64,000 bases of DNA, from contig JASPKZ010007546.1 in NCBI GenBank assembly GCA_030220185.1, forward strand, positions 763,501 through 827,500. Reading direction: 5' to 3'. A program made the translations under genes and the position numbers. The notes beneath the pieces are model-generated. The model was not told the DNA's origin. It ran no database searches and saw nothing but the letters and a program-made list of their open reading frames with translations. The DNA is from Diploptera punctata (taxonomy: Eukaryota; Arthropoda; Insecta; Blattodea; Blaberidae). This document shows, piece by piece, positions 19,770-30,489 of this stretch. The first letter of the stretch is position 1; the number at the start of each line of letters is the position of its first letter.

Positions 19770-21060
19770 GTAAAGATTGAAAATCTGTATATAATATGTA
19801 TATATAATATGGCATGAAAAGAAAAATCAACGCCTGAACCAATATTTAGTGCGATATCGTCTTCGCTAATCAGGTTCCCAGTGCAAACATTAATTTTCCT
19901 TTCCTTATATACAATTCTCTATGATAAGAGGCAGCGGAACATCGCTCGCAGTGCCAATTCACGGCTTCTAAAACAAGATAGAATATTTTAATGAGAATAC
20001 TATACTTTATAGCAGTAGCGCTTTTTTTTTATTTCCCGATATTTGTTTATTTGCTACTAGAAAAACCTAAAATCATAAACGTTGTTTTGAAAAAAACAGA
20101 ATTACACCTTCATAAATTGCTGAACTACGTTAGGAAAATGAATACAGAGATAAATACCCTATAATCCTTCCGAAGTATTCATTTCAACCTCCATCAAATT
20201 ATTTTAACGATTTACAAGTGACAAGCTTTGTATTATGATTCAACAGGACATAGAAGCGGAGGACCAAAGAGATGATGGATGGAGGGAGAGAGATTAATAG
20301 ATATAATAGAATATAATCTGAAACACAGTGCTTTGTCGTCCTTTGCAGTCTTGAAGATTAGCCCCCAAAAAAATGGAGTCATTAACAAAATTATAAAATT
20401 AAAGCTTACAATATATTGTACTAGGCCTACGTTATTGATGTTATTTTCTGCTCGTTCCAAACAAACGGGGGCTAGTATAAGTGTTGCTATTTTGTTTAAT
20501 TGGCGCTAGTCATTTGAATAGGCATGGCTTAATATTATCACAGTCACTGATGGGAAAGGCAAGAAGACGTCGTGCCGGGGATAGTTCTATAGTGTCAAGG
20601 CAATGTGTTTTATTCCATGGAATCTCTGCGTTATGATATAGGCCCACGTATTGCTTCATGCACAATATCATGCCAATATTGAATTATTGTTAATTAATTA
20701 GAATTCTACAAATATTTTTGTTTATAAATCTAAAGTAATTTTATTAAGGAATTAATATAAAAATTACTTATCTTGTAAGGATACAAACTTTCTGATTGGA
20801 AGTCAAATAGGCCTATACTGTAAATATATTAGATAAATAATACCTATACTTTCTTTATCTTCCTTATCAGTCCTGCAGAAGAGGGAGATCTAATTTTATA
20901 CTAATTATTTTGATTATTTGGGCATCCAGAAGTTTATTTTTAATTCTACCTGGATTTGGAATAATTTTATCATATTATCTGCCATGAAAGTGGTAAAAAA
21001 GAAACCATTTTAGGATGTCATTATAATTAATACTCAAATTACTACTATTCCGGTCAAATT
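19770..21060. other. No supported gene
   Basis: Mostly AT-rich unassigned DNA. A scrap near 20235-20290 reads TGHRSGGPKR, then a stop and WMEGER, possibly a LINE tail, but it is too short to assign. Confidence 0.4.
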
Positions 21061-21093
21061 TTATGTCCTGAAACGCCACTGCTGAACATTTAC

Positions 21094-21150
21094 GATAATG
21101 ATGATGTTGCTGATGATGATAATGATGACGATGACCATGATAATGGTGAA
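21094..21150. repeat. GAT/ATG-rich imperfect microsatellite
   Basis: Imperfect GAT triplets with AAT and GAC variants. Confidence 0.7.
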
Positions 21151-21196
21151 GTGATAGTAGGTTAATAGTTCATGAATATATTTGCTATAATATACG

Positions 21197-21354
21197 TTTT
21201 TTGCGTGATAGTGCGTTTTGTCGTACTTACTAGCAATGGCGACCATGATTGTAAGTTCAACTTCCTACATTTGGGGGTTGGCAACCTAAATAACTATACT
21301 GTAATATTACATATTACAACCAACGTGCGGGAAGTAAAACCACTGCCTTTATGT

Positions 21355-21385
<31 letters not shown>

Positions 21386-22159
21386 CCAAAATGGAATGTT
21401 AATATACATTATACAAAAGAAATCACTGCATTTTAAATGAACTGAACTTTATTTGAAAAAATATTGAAAGTCGACTTAAAATGTATTCTACTGAAAACTT
21501 TTAGACTTTAGCTTTATGTCCAATATACTTCTTTTTGAGGAAGCTAACTAGTGTAACAAAATCTGCAATATTGATACCTTCTTTTAAATTTATCATCGTC
21601 ATTAGCATTGGATATTCTGACCACAAACTCGCTGGAGACTTTAATGTTTCACTCCTAAGCACGAAATAAGCAACCATGTCTCTTTCTCTTACACTATAGG
21701 CCCCTAATTCTTCTCCTCCAGCCACTTTTTAAATGAAATGCATGTTTTTTCATATCTTAATTTAGATTTCTCTGACACTAAAGAAGCACACCCAATTTCC
21801 CACGCTTCTTCATTTTCGTCGTTTTAATTACAATAATTCATATTTGCAGCCATGTTATGCGAGATTGGTATCAAGACCTGCTGTAATCTTAACAATTATT
21901 TTCGGCATTTAGCATATAGACATTGGCCAGACTGCTAACGTCAGTCGATTGTTTATAATGAACGCAAATATTTCCAACAAAGATGTTATTATTTTACTAT
22001 TATCTATTATATTTAAAACACCATCGTACAAAAAAATAATGTACAAGGCACGTTTGTGAAGTGTTTTACAGAATCTCGGAAATTAAAAACCTCGCTATCG
22101 CTCGGTTTTTAAACATGTTCCTCGATTCTGTAAAAACCACTTCCCAACCTCGTATTACG
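21197..22159 (-). mobile_element. Hairpin-capped element H, copy 2 (keeps a coding remnant)
   Basis: Inverted and longer partner of 7781-8390. On the minus strand it begins with the same strong hairpin (22058-22143), runs through the ATGGCTGC start region near 21853, a broken coding segment, then the shared tail ending near CGCACTATCACGC. The extra length relative to copy 1 is almost exactly the coding segment, so copy 1 looks like the deletion derivative. Confidence 0.65.
21498..21853 (-). pseudogene. Tyrosine-recombinase-like N-terminal domain, broken
   Basis: From ATG at 21853 one frame gives SEKSKLRYEKTC then FKKWLEEKN, with one early stop. After a frameshift near 21730 it continues LGAYSVRERDMVAYFVLRSE, SLWSEYPML, INIADFVTLVSFLKKKY and GHKAKV. 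The order (F-x-x-W, LAYF, STLW-x-x-YSML, DIS, FLKKK-x-x-G) matches the N-terminal core-binding region of an arthropod-expanded tyrosine-recombinase/phage-integrase-like family, recalled from memory. The catalytic domain that should follow is missing. It probably once encoded the mobility protein of element H. Role and family are inferred. Confidence 0.5.
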
Positions 22160-22204
22160 TTTTTAACAAAATGAGGTTATGGAAATAAATCAGGGCTTCA
22201 TTTA

Positions 22205-22729
22205 GGTTAAAAGTACGAGGGCTATAAATAAAGTTCCTTTTTTTTACTATTAATTACAATGTTATAAATTTCCATTAAGAGTCATTATTTAACCACCAGG
22301 TAACAGGTGTGTGGGAGCGTTTTTAGAACACGACTTTGCACTTAACAGATTTAAAAAACCAAATACTTCTTGACTTCGAAGGCTGCTATTAAGTGACTTG
22401 ATGTAATATATTATAGAAAAGGAAGAATTCTGGGACTGGGGATTGAAATTTTAATGAAGGCAATGAAATTTATGTTGTCTCACGAATTCTCGACATCGCG
22501 CGTCGTTGGAATTGTTTTAAAACTCAATGAGGGCGCTCACAAAGTCAACCGCTTGTAAAAATTAAAGCAGCAGAGATCCATTAGACTTTTATTAATTTCA
22601 AGAAGAACCGGCACAATAATGAAACATAGACTGACTTTGTAAATAGGTATATATTTAGGCCTAATTACAAAGCCTTAGAAAATATAACCATAGAGACAAA
22701 TTAATTTTCTAAAACGTATTCTAAAGAAT

Positions 22730-22730
<1 letters not shown>
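22205..22730. other. No gene; solitary mariner-like end near 22210
   Basis: TACGAGGGCTATAAATAAAG at 22213-22232 resembles a mariner terminal repeat (compare TACGAGGGCG at 15247). I could not place a matching right end. The remainder is unassigned. Confidence 0.35.

Positions 22731-22732
<2 letters not shown>

Positions 22733-22764
<32 letters not shown>
22733..22764. repeat. (AAT)n microsatellite
   Basis: About ten AAT triplets at the 3' side of the minus-strand LINE at 22775-23720. Confidence 0.9.
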
Positions 22765-22774
22765 GTATGTAAGT

Positions 22775-23720
22775 GGCACTCGAAAGAGCATTAAGTTTTA
22801 GGTTTATGATTTGTCTTTTATCAGTTCGTTCAACGATCCCGTCCATCTTCTGCATTGTTTGTAATGGTATCGCTCGCATTTTTGTTCACATATCTTGCAT
22901 TCACACGAGTCACTCGGTTAGTGGAATTTTGTATTTTTGCACATTTTATGGTGATATCCATGTGTTGCCAGGCCTATGATTGCGTGTCTTTGTGGTTGGT
23001 TGCTTCCGGTCCAATCCCTGTTCACCATGGCGTCTGAGGCGTAGAACTCTTCGTCGATCTCTTTTTCCTTCTGTTTTTTTTTTCGGTGACTTTTTTTATA
23101 TGGCTCCGTTGCTGGCAGTAATATCCTTTGTCTCAGGTCCTCTAGGAAGTAGGTTTCTCTGGATAGCATATAGGTCATTCTATTTGGTGTGTTTTTACTT
23201 GTACCTAATGCCTTTTTATGTATCTTGCTTTCACTTTTTCTAACCTCTCCAAATCGCTGGTCGATAGTTTCTCCCATATTAATTATATCCCGTAGGTGGC
23301 GATCGGGGTGATCACTGATACAAATAATTTCATCGCTGTGTCTAATTTTAATGATGTGATGTTTTTGATATTGCACATAGCTCTTATAGCTGCTGCTGCT
23401 CTCTCCTGCACATGTCCACTGAAAGACTTTGTCGTTAGCTGCAGTGTTATGCTTAAGTATTTGAATTTGTTCACCATTCTTATCGGTTCTTCTCCTAGTT
23501 TTAGATTATCACTTGCCGCTGTTCTTCCCCCTTTCTGGAAAACCATTTGTACGGTCTTGTTGCTGTTTATAGTGAACTCATTTTCCACAGCACATCGTTT
23601 TATTGTGTCTATGCCTTGTTGTAGTTCTTCTTTGCTTTCTGCCCCAATGGCCATGCCGTCCGCATACATTACCAGCGTGGTCCCGTTAGTTGCCTTCCCA
23701 ATGTTAGCCGTCATTATGTT
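22775..23720 (-). pseudogene. LINE reverse transcriptase with C-terminal zinc knuckle, broken
   Basis: The minus-strand frame from 23714 holds the palm motif as VMYADGMAIGAES, where the second catalytic Asp of YADD is Gly. NSNKTVQMVF and FKYLSITLQ follow, then thumb sequence to TPIATYGI. After a frameshift near 23340 another frame carries KKALGTSKNTPNRMTYMLSR and the rest of the C-terminus. A CKIC-x7-H-x3-C knuckle is readable near 22880-22830. This CCHC tail sets it apart from the RTE elements here; R1/L1-like groups carry such tails. The Asp loss and frameshift make it non-functional. Confidence 0.7.
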
Positions 23721-23727
23721 AAATATT

Positions 23728-23880
23728 TATTTCTTCTTCTTCTTCTTCTTCTTCTTCTTCCTTCCAAGTATTAGGCCAAGGCCTGTTACGATCCTATAGA
23801 AAATTTTCCCTCCAGCGTTTCATAGGACGGCCCAGTGATCTTCGTCCTCTTGGTATATAATTATAAACAGCTTTGGGGAT
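23728..23880 (-). pseudogene. LINE 3' end with (GAA)n tail
   Basis: The minus strand shows the 'gtaacaggccttggcctaat' post-ORF block running into GAA repeats (CTT on plus, 23728-23760). Only the last coding scraps precede it. Same tail architecture as 29672-29710. Confidence 0.6.
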
Positions 23881-24059
23881 CCGATTTGAATTTAACAAAG
23901 AATATTAAGAAAATACTTTCAAGTTTTGTTAGTAGGCCTATTCGATGAATATATTTCCTCTCTCAACCAACTAATCAACCATAGGCTATTGCACATATTT
24001 CAAAGATTTACTGCGTATAGCAAAATGTAGTGTAGAATTGCATTACTAGTTAGGTATTC

Positions 24060-24290
24060 GTCATTGATCATGTGATCGGTAAATAGAATGAGGCACCGGT
24101 TCAATTCCCTTCTTTGGACATAGGCCTAAGGAATTTTTAAAGGAATTATCTACATTCAATCGTGATCTGAATATATGTATAGGATTTTTACATCCTGATA
24201 AAATACATTTTCTCCGGCCAAGTTTGAATCTACGGTCTTCGGAACAGGAGTCGAGTATGGTATGCATGTTTTCAGGTAGGCTAATGTTTA
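24060..24290. other. Possible decayed tRNA-like or SINE sequence
   Basis: ACCGGTTCAATTCCC near 24097-24111 looks like a pol III B-box, and GAATCTACGG with 'tcttcggaacaggagtc' nearby resembles a diverged SINE C head. No full structure. Confidence 0.25.
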
Positions 24291-24304
24291 GCCGCTATCC
24301 ATTA

Positions 24305-24720
24305 TGATTTAAAGTCGTCAGGTGTAGGATTTGATCCGAAACGAAAATTTTGAATTCGCTATAGTACTAGCGGTCGCAATTTGTATTGTTTTACAACGAC
24401 TCGGTATATATTATTAAAATTAACCGAGGTAGGTATTGTCCAAAAATCGGCGAAATCCGACCGCTAAAAGTAAGAGTTTACCTAAAATTCGAAATTAAAA
24501 ATTGACAAACATCCGCCATGTTTGATTCGACGTAATGTATACCTCTGCATACAGGTTTTCAGATATTGTAAGTGTTTAGCTGCTATATATTATGCTCCAA
24601 ACCTATTAGGTGTAGAAGTTCACATTAACAACAATTTAAAAATCATTCTAGCGGTTGCAGTTTTCGATATTTCACAACTAAACTCAGTATATACTACTAA
24701 TCTAAACCGAGGTAGGTAAA
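24305..24720 (+). repeat. Helitron-like body, two overlapping diverged copies
   Basis: Two blocks, 24305-24530 and 24590-24720, share 'taggtgtag', 'ctagcggt', 'aaccgaggtaggta' and 'aatccgac' segments with 9230-9370 and 34735-34880. Ends are missing. Confidence 0.5.
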
Positions 24721-24742
24721 AGCAACATATTTCATTTATTTA

Positions 24743-24855
24743 GGGTCGGTTTCACCAACAGAGGTAACTGTATTACGCCAGTTTAAGCTATGTACTATAT
24801 GCATATATGAGGATAACTGGCGTCATTCAGTTACCTCTTTTGATGAAACTGACCC
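24743..24855. mobile_element. Tourist-like (PIF/Harbinger) MITE, 113 bp
   Basis: Flanked by TTA on both sides (24740-24742 and 24856-24858). The terminal inverted repeats begin GGGTCGGTTTCACCAACAGA and are matched by AAACTGACCC. Almost the whole element folds back. A TTA target and short foldback are typical of Harbinger-derived MITEs. No coding sequence. Confidence 0.8.
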
Positions 24856-25248
24856 TTAGGCTAGAAACGCACGCCTGGTATTAGCTAGTTTAAAATAAAA
24901 ACGTCGGAAATGGAAGGCTAAATTAATGCCGAGTTAAGTTCCAATTTTACTCTAAACAAAACAGATGCATGGCTGCATTTTCGTTGGCAGAATAACGGGT
25001 TTTCTTTTGAGCGAACAAGAAAATGTATTTCGCTCTAAAACACTGGAAATAATGAAAACAAAAAATAATAAAAATATGTATTATCTATCACATGTCTGTT
25101 AAGTTATTTGAGTCCATTTTTTGTAAATATTACAGTGCACGGTACTGTAATGTCCATTTTCCTTCTTTTTAAATTCGTTAAATATTCAAATAAGACATAG
25201 GCCTAATATTAAAAGAAACTTATTTCGATATTTTTTCCCACATTACGG

Positions 25249-25345
25249 AAAGCAACGGGAAGCTACCACACCAACAATTCCCTAGTAAAGCTGCAAAGCA
25301 TAGCATGAAAATGCTATGATTGCAGTGAAAATGGATAGATGGACT
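25249..25345 (+). mobile_element. SINE family A, 3' fragment
   Basis: Holds the GGAAAGCAACGGGAAGCTAC to ATGCTATGATTGCAGTG block of SINE A. The head is missing. Confidence 0.7.
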
Positions 25346-25985
25346 AAATGAAAGATAGAAGATATCACTGTCATTCTTGAATTTAAAACAGTACTATTTG
25401 TAAGTAGAACATAAATATTTGTTTATATTAGAATTATTATAAATACATTTACATGGAGTTTGAAAACCGGTGTGTCAATCCGGTATTTATGTTCTCTTGT
25501 ATAAAACAAGCCATGCTCACGATTGCGAATCCTCTCTCTAACGTATACATGCACAAAGCCATAACTACAAATTTTAAGCCAATAAACCCATTTACTAGCC
25601 TGTGTTCTGGACAATTAACAGCTAAAATGTATAGTTACTAGCAGGATATCACACCCTCAATGTTAAATCAATATGACATAAAAGTAACACGTTAATGTTC
25701 CTTAGGGGAATCAAATCTAAACGTTATTTGCAGCCAGTTAGAGATTATCGTTATTTAACTACTCAATTACACATTAATATCCCTACACTAATGTTAGTTT
25801 GTATAATCAGAGTATGGCTAAAAGGGATAGTTGTCCTTGATTATTTATATCGTAAACTTATTCACAATATTTTCGTAAAACGGCTATCTCCATACTTAAT
25901 AATGCGAAGAGTTTTGCTTTTTATTCGTCAATGCATTAAAACATTCGATTTGTCGAAAACTAATATATATAATTATACGATATTT
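25346..25985. other. No supported gene
   Basis: Frames at 25423-25641 and 25695-26021 show no recognised domain and no repeat partner in the window. Confidence 0.35.
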
Positions 25986-25989
25986 TTTT

Positions 25990-26386
25990 GTAAGCCCATG
26001 TTTTCCCTTACAGAGATTTAGGTGCTCTCTCCCTACAGGGAAGAATTTGAACCATAGTAATTTAGTTACACTTGTTTTCATGTAGATGTCATTTTGAGTG
26101 GTCCGTGGTCAGCGTTCCGCCTCATACTGACATCTAGGAAACCAAGGTAGTACTAGGACGGGAAGATTGGGTAAATTTTGCTTAGAGGTCTTTTCATTCA
26201 GGCTTAAGGATTTTTTACGAGCCTGAAAATCTTCAGACTCGGGACCCACGGCTTGAAGTCCCTCCCGGAGGACTTGCTCCTTGAATTTTTCCGTCCTAAA
26301 AAATCCATCCACCCCCGGCCGGGATTGAACCCGCGACCCTCGGGACCAGAGGCAAGGAGCATAATCACTAGTCCACCGCGGCCGAC
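25990..26386 (-). mobile_element. tRNA-derived SINE family C, near full length
   Basis: The minus-strand head GTCGGCCGCGGTGGACTAGT with its B-box (GGGTTCAATCCCG) is complete here. Body and 3' end match 14736-15118 and 47711-48084. It abuts the tRNA-cassette repeat on its right. Confidence 0.85.
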
Positions 26387-26394
26387 TTATGATA

Positions 26395-26600
26395 TGAAAA
26401 TAAAAATGAATGCTTGAGTCGGGATTTGAACCCGAGTCTCTAAACGCTGTACATTTAGCGCTCTAACCAATTGAGCTACCCAAGTATTCCAACACAAACA
26501 TACACTTTTCTTATATATGCCTATGTAGAATTCTCAATTCACACAAGAGGTAGCGGGAAGTCGTTCCCCCTGACATCTAGTGGCCACCATAACAGGTAAG
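26395..26600 (-). mobile_element. tRNA-cassette repeat, minus-strand copy
   Basis: Read on the minus strand: left arm TTTGCTTACCTGTTATGG and CTAGATGTCAGG, spacer with TCTTGTGTGAATTGAGAATTC, tRNA-like module, then the T-rich right arm. Same module type as 10377-10451 but diverged in the arm. Confidence 0.7.
26411..26485 (-). tRNA. tRNA-like cassette, best paired T-arm
   Basis: Acceptor ACTTGGG/CTCAAGC (6 of 7 pairs), D-arm GCTC/GAGC, and T-arm TCGGG/CCCGA fully paired around TTCAAAT. The anticodon arm pairs CTAAA with TTTAG around an enlarged 9-nt loop, so it is unlikely to be a working tRNA. Confidence 0.45.
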
Positions 26601-26610
26601 CAAATTTTTT

Positions 26611-26743
26611 CGGCCTCTGGCCTCTGATTCACGACATTTCGACATGATCCCACATGTCATATAATAATGATAATATAATTATCATTCCTTGATAATGACA
26701 TGTGGGATCATGCCTAAACGTCGGAATCAGTAGCCAGAGGCCG
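26611..26743. mobile_element. Foldback MITE, 133 bp
   Basis: The outer arms CGGCCTCTGGC and GCCAGAGGCCG are exact complements. Inner arms CATGATCCCACATGTCAT and ATGACATGTGGGATCATG extend the fold. Target duplication is not clear. Confidence 0.7.
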
Positions 26744-26984
26744 ACCTTGAATCCATGTCGCTGAAAACCGAAGAAAACTTTCTTAAACATACTTGTATCC
26801 GATGAAAGTTAGAAATTAAATTCAACCTGTTGGTAAGTGCCGTCGTCCTCAACTTTGTTAATATATTGTATATAAAATTAACTGGAGCGCTTTCGGAAGT
26901 TACCTTCCATCTTCTGCAGGTTGAGTTTCCACTACTTGTTGTTGTTGTGTACGGTGATATATACTCCAACTATTTGTAGCAGCA

Positions 26985-27205
26985 ACTCGTGTAAAAAGTA
27001 TGGCACAAGGCAGATTCTCAAGAACATTACTATAATGGGTGCCACTTGGTAGAAGAAGAAGAGGACGACCAAAAATAATGTGGATGGATGGTGTTTCGAG
27101 CAGCATGAGGGAAAAAGGATTGGCCGCTGGAAATTGGAATGACAGAGATATGGAGGAGAATGACAGTAGATTAATTGGGCGCAGGAAGATGTTGTGAAAC
27201 ATTGT
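26985..27205 (+). pseudogene. LINE C-terminal fragment
   Basis: Plus-strand frames show LGRRRRGRPKIMWMDGVSSS then NWNDRDM and DSRLIGRRKML, the usual G-R-P-x-x-W-x-D tail of RTE/Jockey-like LINEs. The catalytic part is absent. Confidence 0.65.
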
Positions 27206-27555
27206 GAAACCTGCTAAATAATTAAATATATATTCGAAATTAAAGCATGATTAGACTTAAATAGGTCTGTTGTATAGTTGACTTGATTTTTAATTTAAAA
27301 AACGCCTAATTCCCAATATGTGATATGGTTTGACGAGCTATCACGAACAATCACTTAATAATTTCAAGGTTTCTGCTAATAAAATAAAAAATCTGTACAT
27401 ATACTCTCTGCAGGTTCCAGATTGTAATTTCAGAGAAAGTTTTCCAAAGCAAAGTAAATCATTTACCAAGAATGGAAAATGAAATAGAAACCATGCACAT
27501 AGGGTGTAATGGAATTCAACCGGAACAGATTCAGCCTTAAAGGTATTTGAGAACG
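27206..27555. other. No gene seen
   Basis: AT-rich spacer without recognised elements. Confidence 0.45.
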
Positions 27556-27853
27556 ATCCATCCATCCATAATAATTCTATCCGAAGGCAGGTCTTTCACT
27601 GCAATCATAGCATTTTCTTGCTATGCTTTGCAGCTTTACTAGGGAATTATAGGTGTGGTAGCTTCCCGTTGCTTTCCACAACGGTGAAGGATGATGACGA
27701 TAATCATAGCCGGATGATAATCGGGGACCGTTGGGCCCTACGCTTCCTAACATTTGTCTTACAGGTGAGGAAAAACATCGAAAAAACCTCACCCAGGAGC
27801 CTGTCCCGGCCGGGAATCGAACCCGGGCCCGCTGCGTGATAAGGCAGCGGTTG
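27556..27853 (-). mobile_element. SINE family A, head partly lost
   Basis: Complete 3' part and B-box (GGGTTCGATTCCC). The 5' head stops near 27850, so the A-box side is incomplete. Confidence 0.85.
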
Positions 27854-28004
27854 AGAATGATAATACATCAAAATGGAAAAGTTCAAGAATAAATATTAAA
27901 TGGAACTAGAAAAGCGAGCAAGTGTATTGTCAATTAAGCGGCATAATATTTGTGAAAAAAAGAAATTACGCAAAAGTTTAAATTAAAAATATGTAAATTA
28001 GTAT

Positions 28005-28337
28005 CCATCTATCCATAGTAATTCTGCCCTAGGGCAGGTCTTTTACTGCAATAATAGCATTTTCATGCTGTGCTTTGCAGCTTTACTAGGGAATTGTAGG
28101 TGTGGTAGCTTCCCGCTGCTTTCCACACCGGTGAAGGATGATGATGATGATAAGGATGATGATGGCTATATGATTTCGGGGACCGTATGGGCCTTGAAGT
28201 TTACCTGACATTTGTCTTACAGGTGAGGAAAAACCCCGATAAAAACCTCACGCAGAAAAACTCTCCCGACCTGGGATCAAACCCGGGCCCGCTGCGTGAC
28301 AAGGCAGCACGCTACCTCGAGACCACAGCGGTTGACT
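28005..28337 (-). mobile_element. SINE family A, complete, 11-bp target duplication
   Basis: TAAATTAGTAT flanks it at 27994-28004 and 28338-28348. It runs from the tRNA-like head on the right to the 3' end CTATGGATAGATGG on the left, giving the best-defined full unit (about 333 nt) of this family. Confidence 0.92.
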
Positions 28338-28439
28338 TAAATTAGTATATGGGGAAAAAAAATTATCAGTAAAACTCCAAGAAAAAATGTGATAAAACGA
28401 CTCTGTGTAAATGAAACATTATACAAATGTTTTGGGTAA

Positions 28440-28790
28440 GACAACAAGAGACTGAATTGAAAACGAAATAATAAGAGAGAATTAAAACCAAACATAGATT
28501 AACAAATCCTGTAGAATCGACAGTTAAAATGGTTAAGGACACGTGCTAAGGATGAAAGAAAGGAGGAAACCAAAGCAGACAATGGAAACAAAAACTGAAG
28601 GAAGAAGAGTCAGGGAAGACCGAGAAAAGAATATATGGTCAGTATCGATGAAATAGCGGGTAAAAGAGGACAGGGAAACGGGGCATTGAGAAGGACAGGG
28701 AACTCTAGAGGAAGTGGATCGAGGCAACCTTACGCTCTAATGGCAAATGGGAAAGTGATAGAAGAAGAAAAATTTCATAATATATTCACA
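28440..28790 (+). pseudogene. LINE C-terminal fragment
   Basis: QGRPRKEYMVSIDEIAGKRG, then EKDRELXRKW-like and LRSNGK segments, fit the tail of another LINE group. Stops and frame changes occur. A (CTA)n/(ATA)n tract follows at 28808-28898. Confidence 0.55.
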
Positions 28791-28805
28791 AATCGAACAC
28801 TAAAT

Positions 28806-28807
<2 letters not shown>

Positions 28808-28898
<91 letters not shown>
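28808..28898. repeat. (CTA)n then (ATA)n microsatellite
   Basis: About 60 nt CTA followed by about 30 nt ATA, ending just before the inverted-repeat arm at 28901. Confidence 0.95.
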
Positions 28899-28900
<2 letters not shown>

Positions 28901-28901
<1 letters not shown>

Positions 28902-28983
28902 CATGTAGTCAATGTACCCATTTCACCAATTAAAAATTAAAAGAATCAAGATGTTTCAACAGCGAAGCTATTATTTTCAAGAC
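28901..28983. repeat. Left arm of an ~82-bp inverted repeat
   Basis: Reverse complement of 29719-29800 with only a few mismatches (centre GTTTCAACAGCGAAGCT). The arms enclose the LINE fragment at 28984-29718. Confidence 0.9.
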
Positions 28984-29718
28984 TAAATACGCAAATGATC
29001 TGGTAATTATACAGAAGTCAGAGGATGATTTACAAAGAGCCATTTATACTTTGACTCAATTAGGACTCTATTATAATCTTAAAGTTTCAACCTCAAACTA
29101 AAATTATGGCTTTTCATGGCAAAGTGCCAGTCAGAGCAAAAATAGTAATCAATAATGAAATAATAGAACAGATACCACACTTTAACTATCTTGGTTCAGA
29201 TATAACATATAGCTACGATTGGGATATACATAATAAATTAAACCGTTATCAAATTATGTGTGGCACCATAAGAAGAACCCTCCGAAAGACTCAAAGAGAA
29301 ACTCAACTCAGGTTTTATAAAATTATGGCTGTTCCTGTTCTTTTATATGGATCTGAATCTTGGGTACTTACAAAAAAGGTATCTCACACATTCAAACTAC
29401 TGAAATAAAATTTTTAGGATCCGTAAAAGGATGTACACGCATGGATATTACACAATGAATCAATAAGAAATGAACTGGAGATATTTTCAATACTCGACAA
29501 ACTAGAAGAGCACAAACACCGTTGTAAAGAACATTTAGACAGAATGGACAATACAAGATTACCCAAAACGATCAACACCTACAAACCGCATGGAAAAAGA
29601 TATTTGGGACGGCCAAGGAAACGATGGACTTGAGACCGGAACAGGTCGCATTAATCTAATCCTGGAAAGGAAGAAGAAGAAGAAGAAGAAGAACAAGAAG
29701 AACAAGAAGAAATATTTA
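28984..29718 (+). pseudogene. LINE palm-thumb fragment enclosed by inverted repeats
   Basis: It starts in the catalytic palm as KYANDLVIIQKSEDD, where YADD has become YAND. It continues through IEQIPHFNYLGSDITYS, MCGTIRRTLRKTQRETQLRF and MAVPVLLYGSESWVLTKK, then loses frame. LPKTINTYKPHGKR and the post-ORF block 'gagaccggaacaggtcgcat' follow, ending in (GAA)n at 29672-29710. It belongs with the LINEs at 41398-42378 and 50085-50500. 5'-truncated and frameshifted. Confidence 0.75.
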
Positions 29719-29800
29719 GTCTTGAAATTGACAGCTTCGCTGTTGAAACATGATGATTCTTTTAATTTTTAATTGGTGAAATGGGTACATTGACTACATA
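29719..29800. repeat. Right arm of an ~82-bp inverted repeat
   Basis: Partner of 28901-28983. It lies just beyond the LINE (GAA)n tail. Confidence 0.9.
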
Positions 29801-29838
29801 TTTTAAGACTTTATAACCAAGAAGATCATTAGTTATTA

Positions 29839-29876
<38 letters not shown>

Positions 29877-30489
29877 TAATAATAATGTAAATAGAGGAAC
29901 TAAGAGATGCAATGCAAACCTATGAATGACGGAAATACGTAAAAAAATTGGTATTTTATTTAACAACGTCCTTTAATATCTCAACATCTTACGTCGATAT
30001 TCGAAGGTAAGCGTGATCGTAAAACTTTGCTCGCAAGCCATTTGTTTCAGGTTTGAGGTCATTTTTACTTTCCGTTAATTTATGATGCGAGATCCAAAGT
30101 TTTACTTGCCTTCCGAAGGAAACAGATCTAACACTGCTCAAAACGTTTACGCCTAGAAGAAGTATTGAGGTCAAGTCGTGTTTTTCCAGCTAAGCTCTAT
30201 TTGAGTGACAAGCACGATAGCCACAATTGCGGTCAATAATAATAGTTATTTTCAAAAGTATAGTGAAATTGACTGATGCCCCATTCCAGAATTAATTTTT
30301 TGAAGAAAATAATATTATCTAACATCATATACAGATTACACTGGTCAACATGATTTTTGTCTCATGAGTACCAATAGTTGTACTTAATGCAGTTGTTTAT
30401 CGTGTTTTCAAACATGTATTCTGATTTTCTCCATCATCCAGTTTTTTAATTCAATTTCAATTAATGGATTTAAATAATTATTTTTTAAT
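29801..30489. other. No supported gene; (AAT)n at 29840-29886
   Basis: Contains an AAT microsatellite. The part before 30490 could hold decayed upstream sequence of the gene family seen at 30490-30677, but no frame is readable. Confidence 0.4.
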
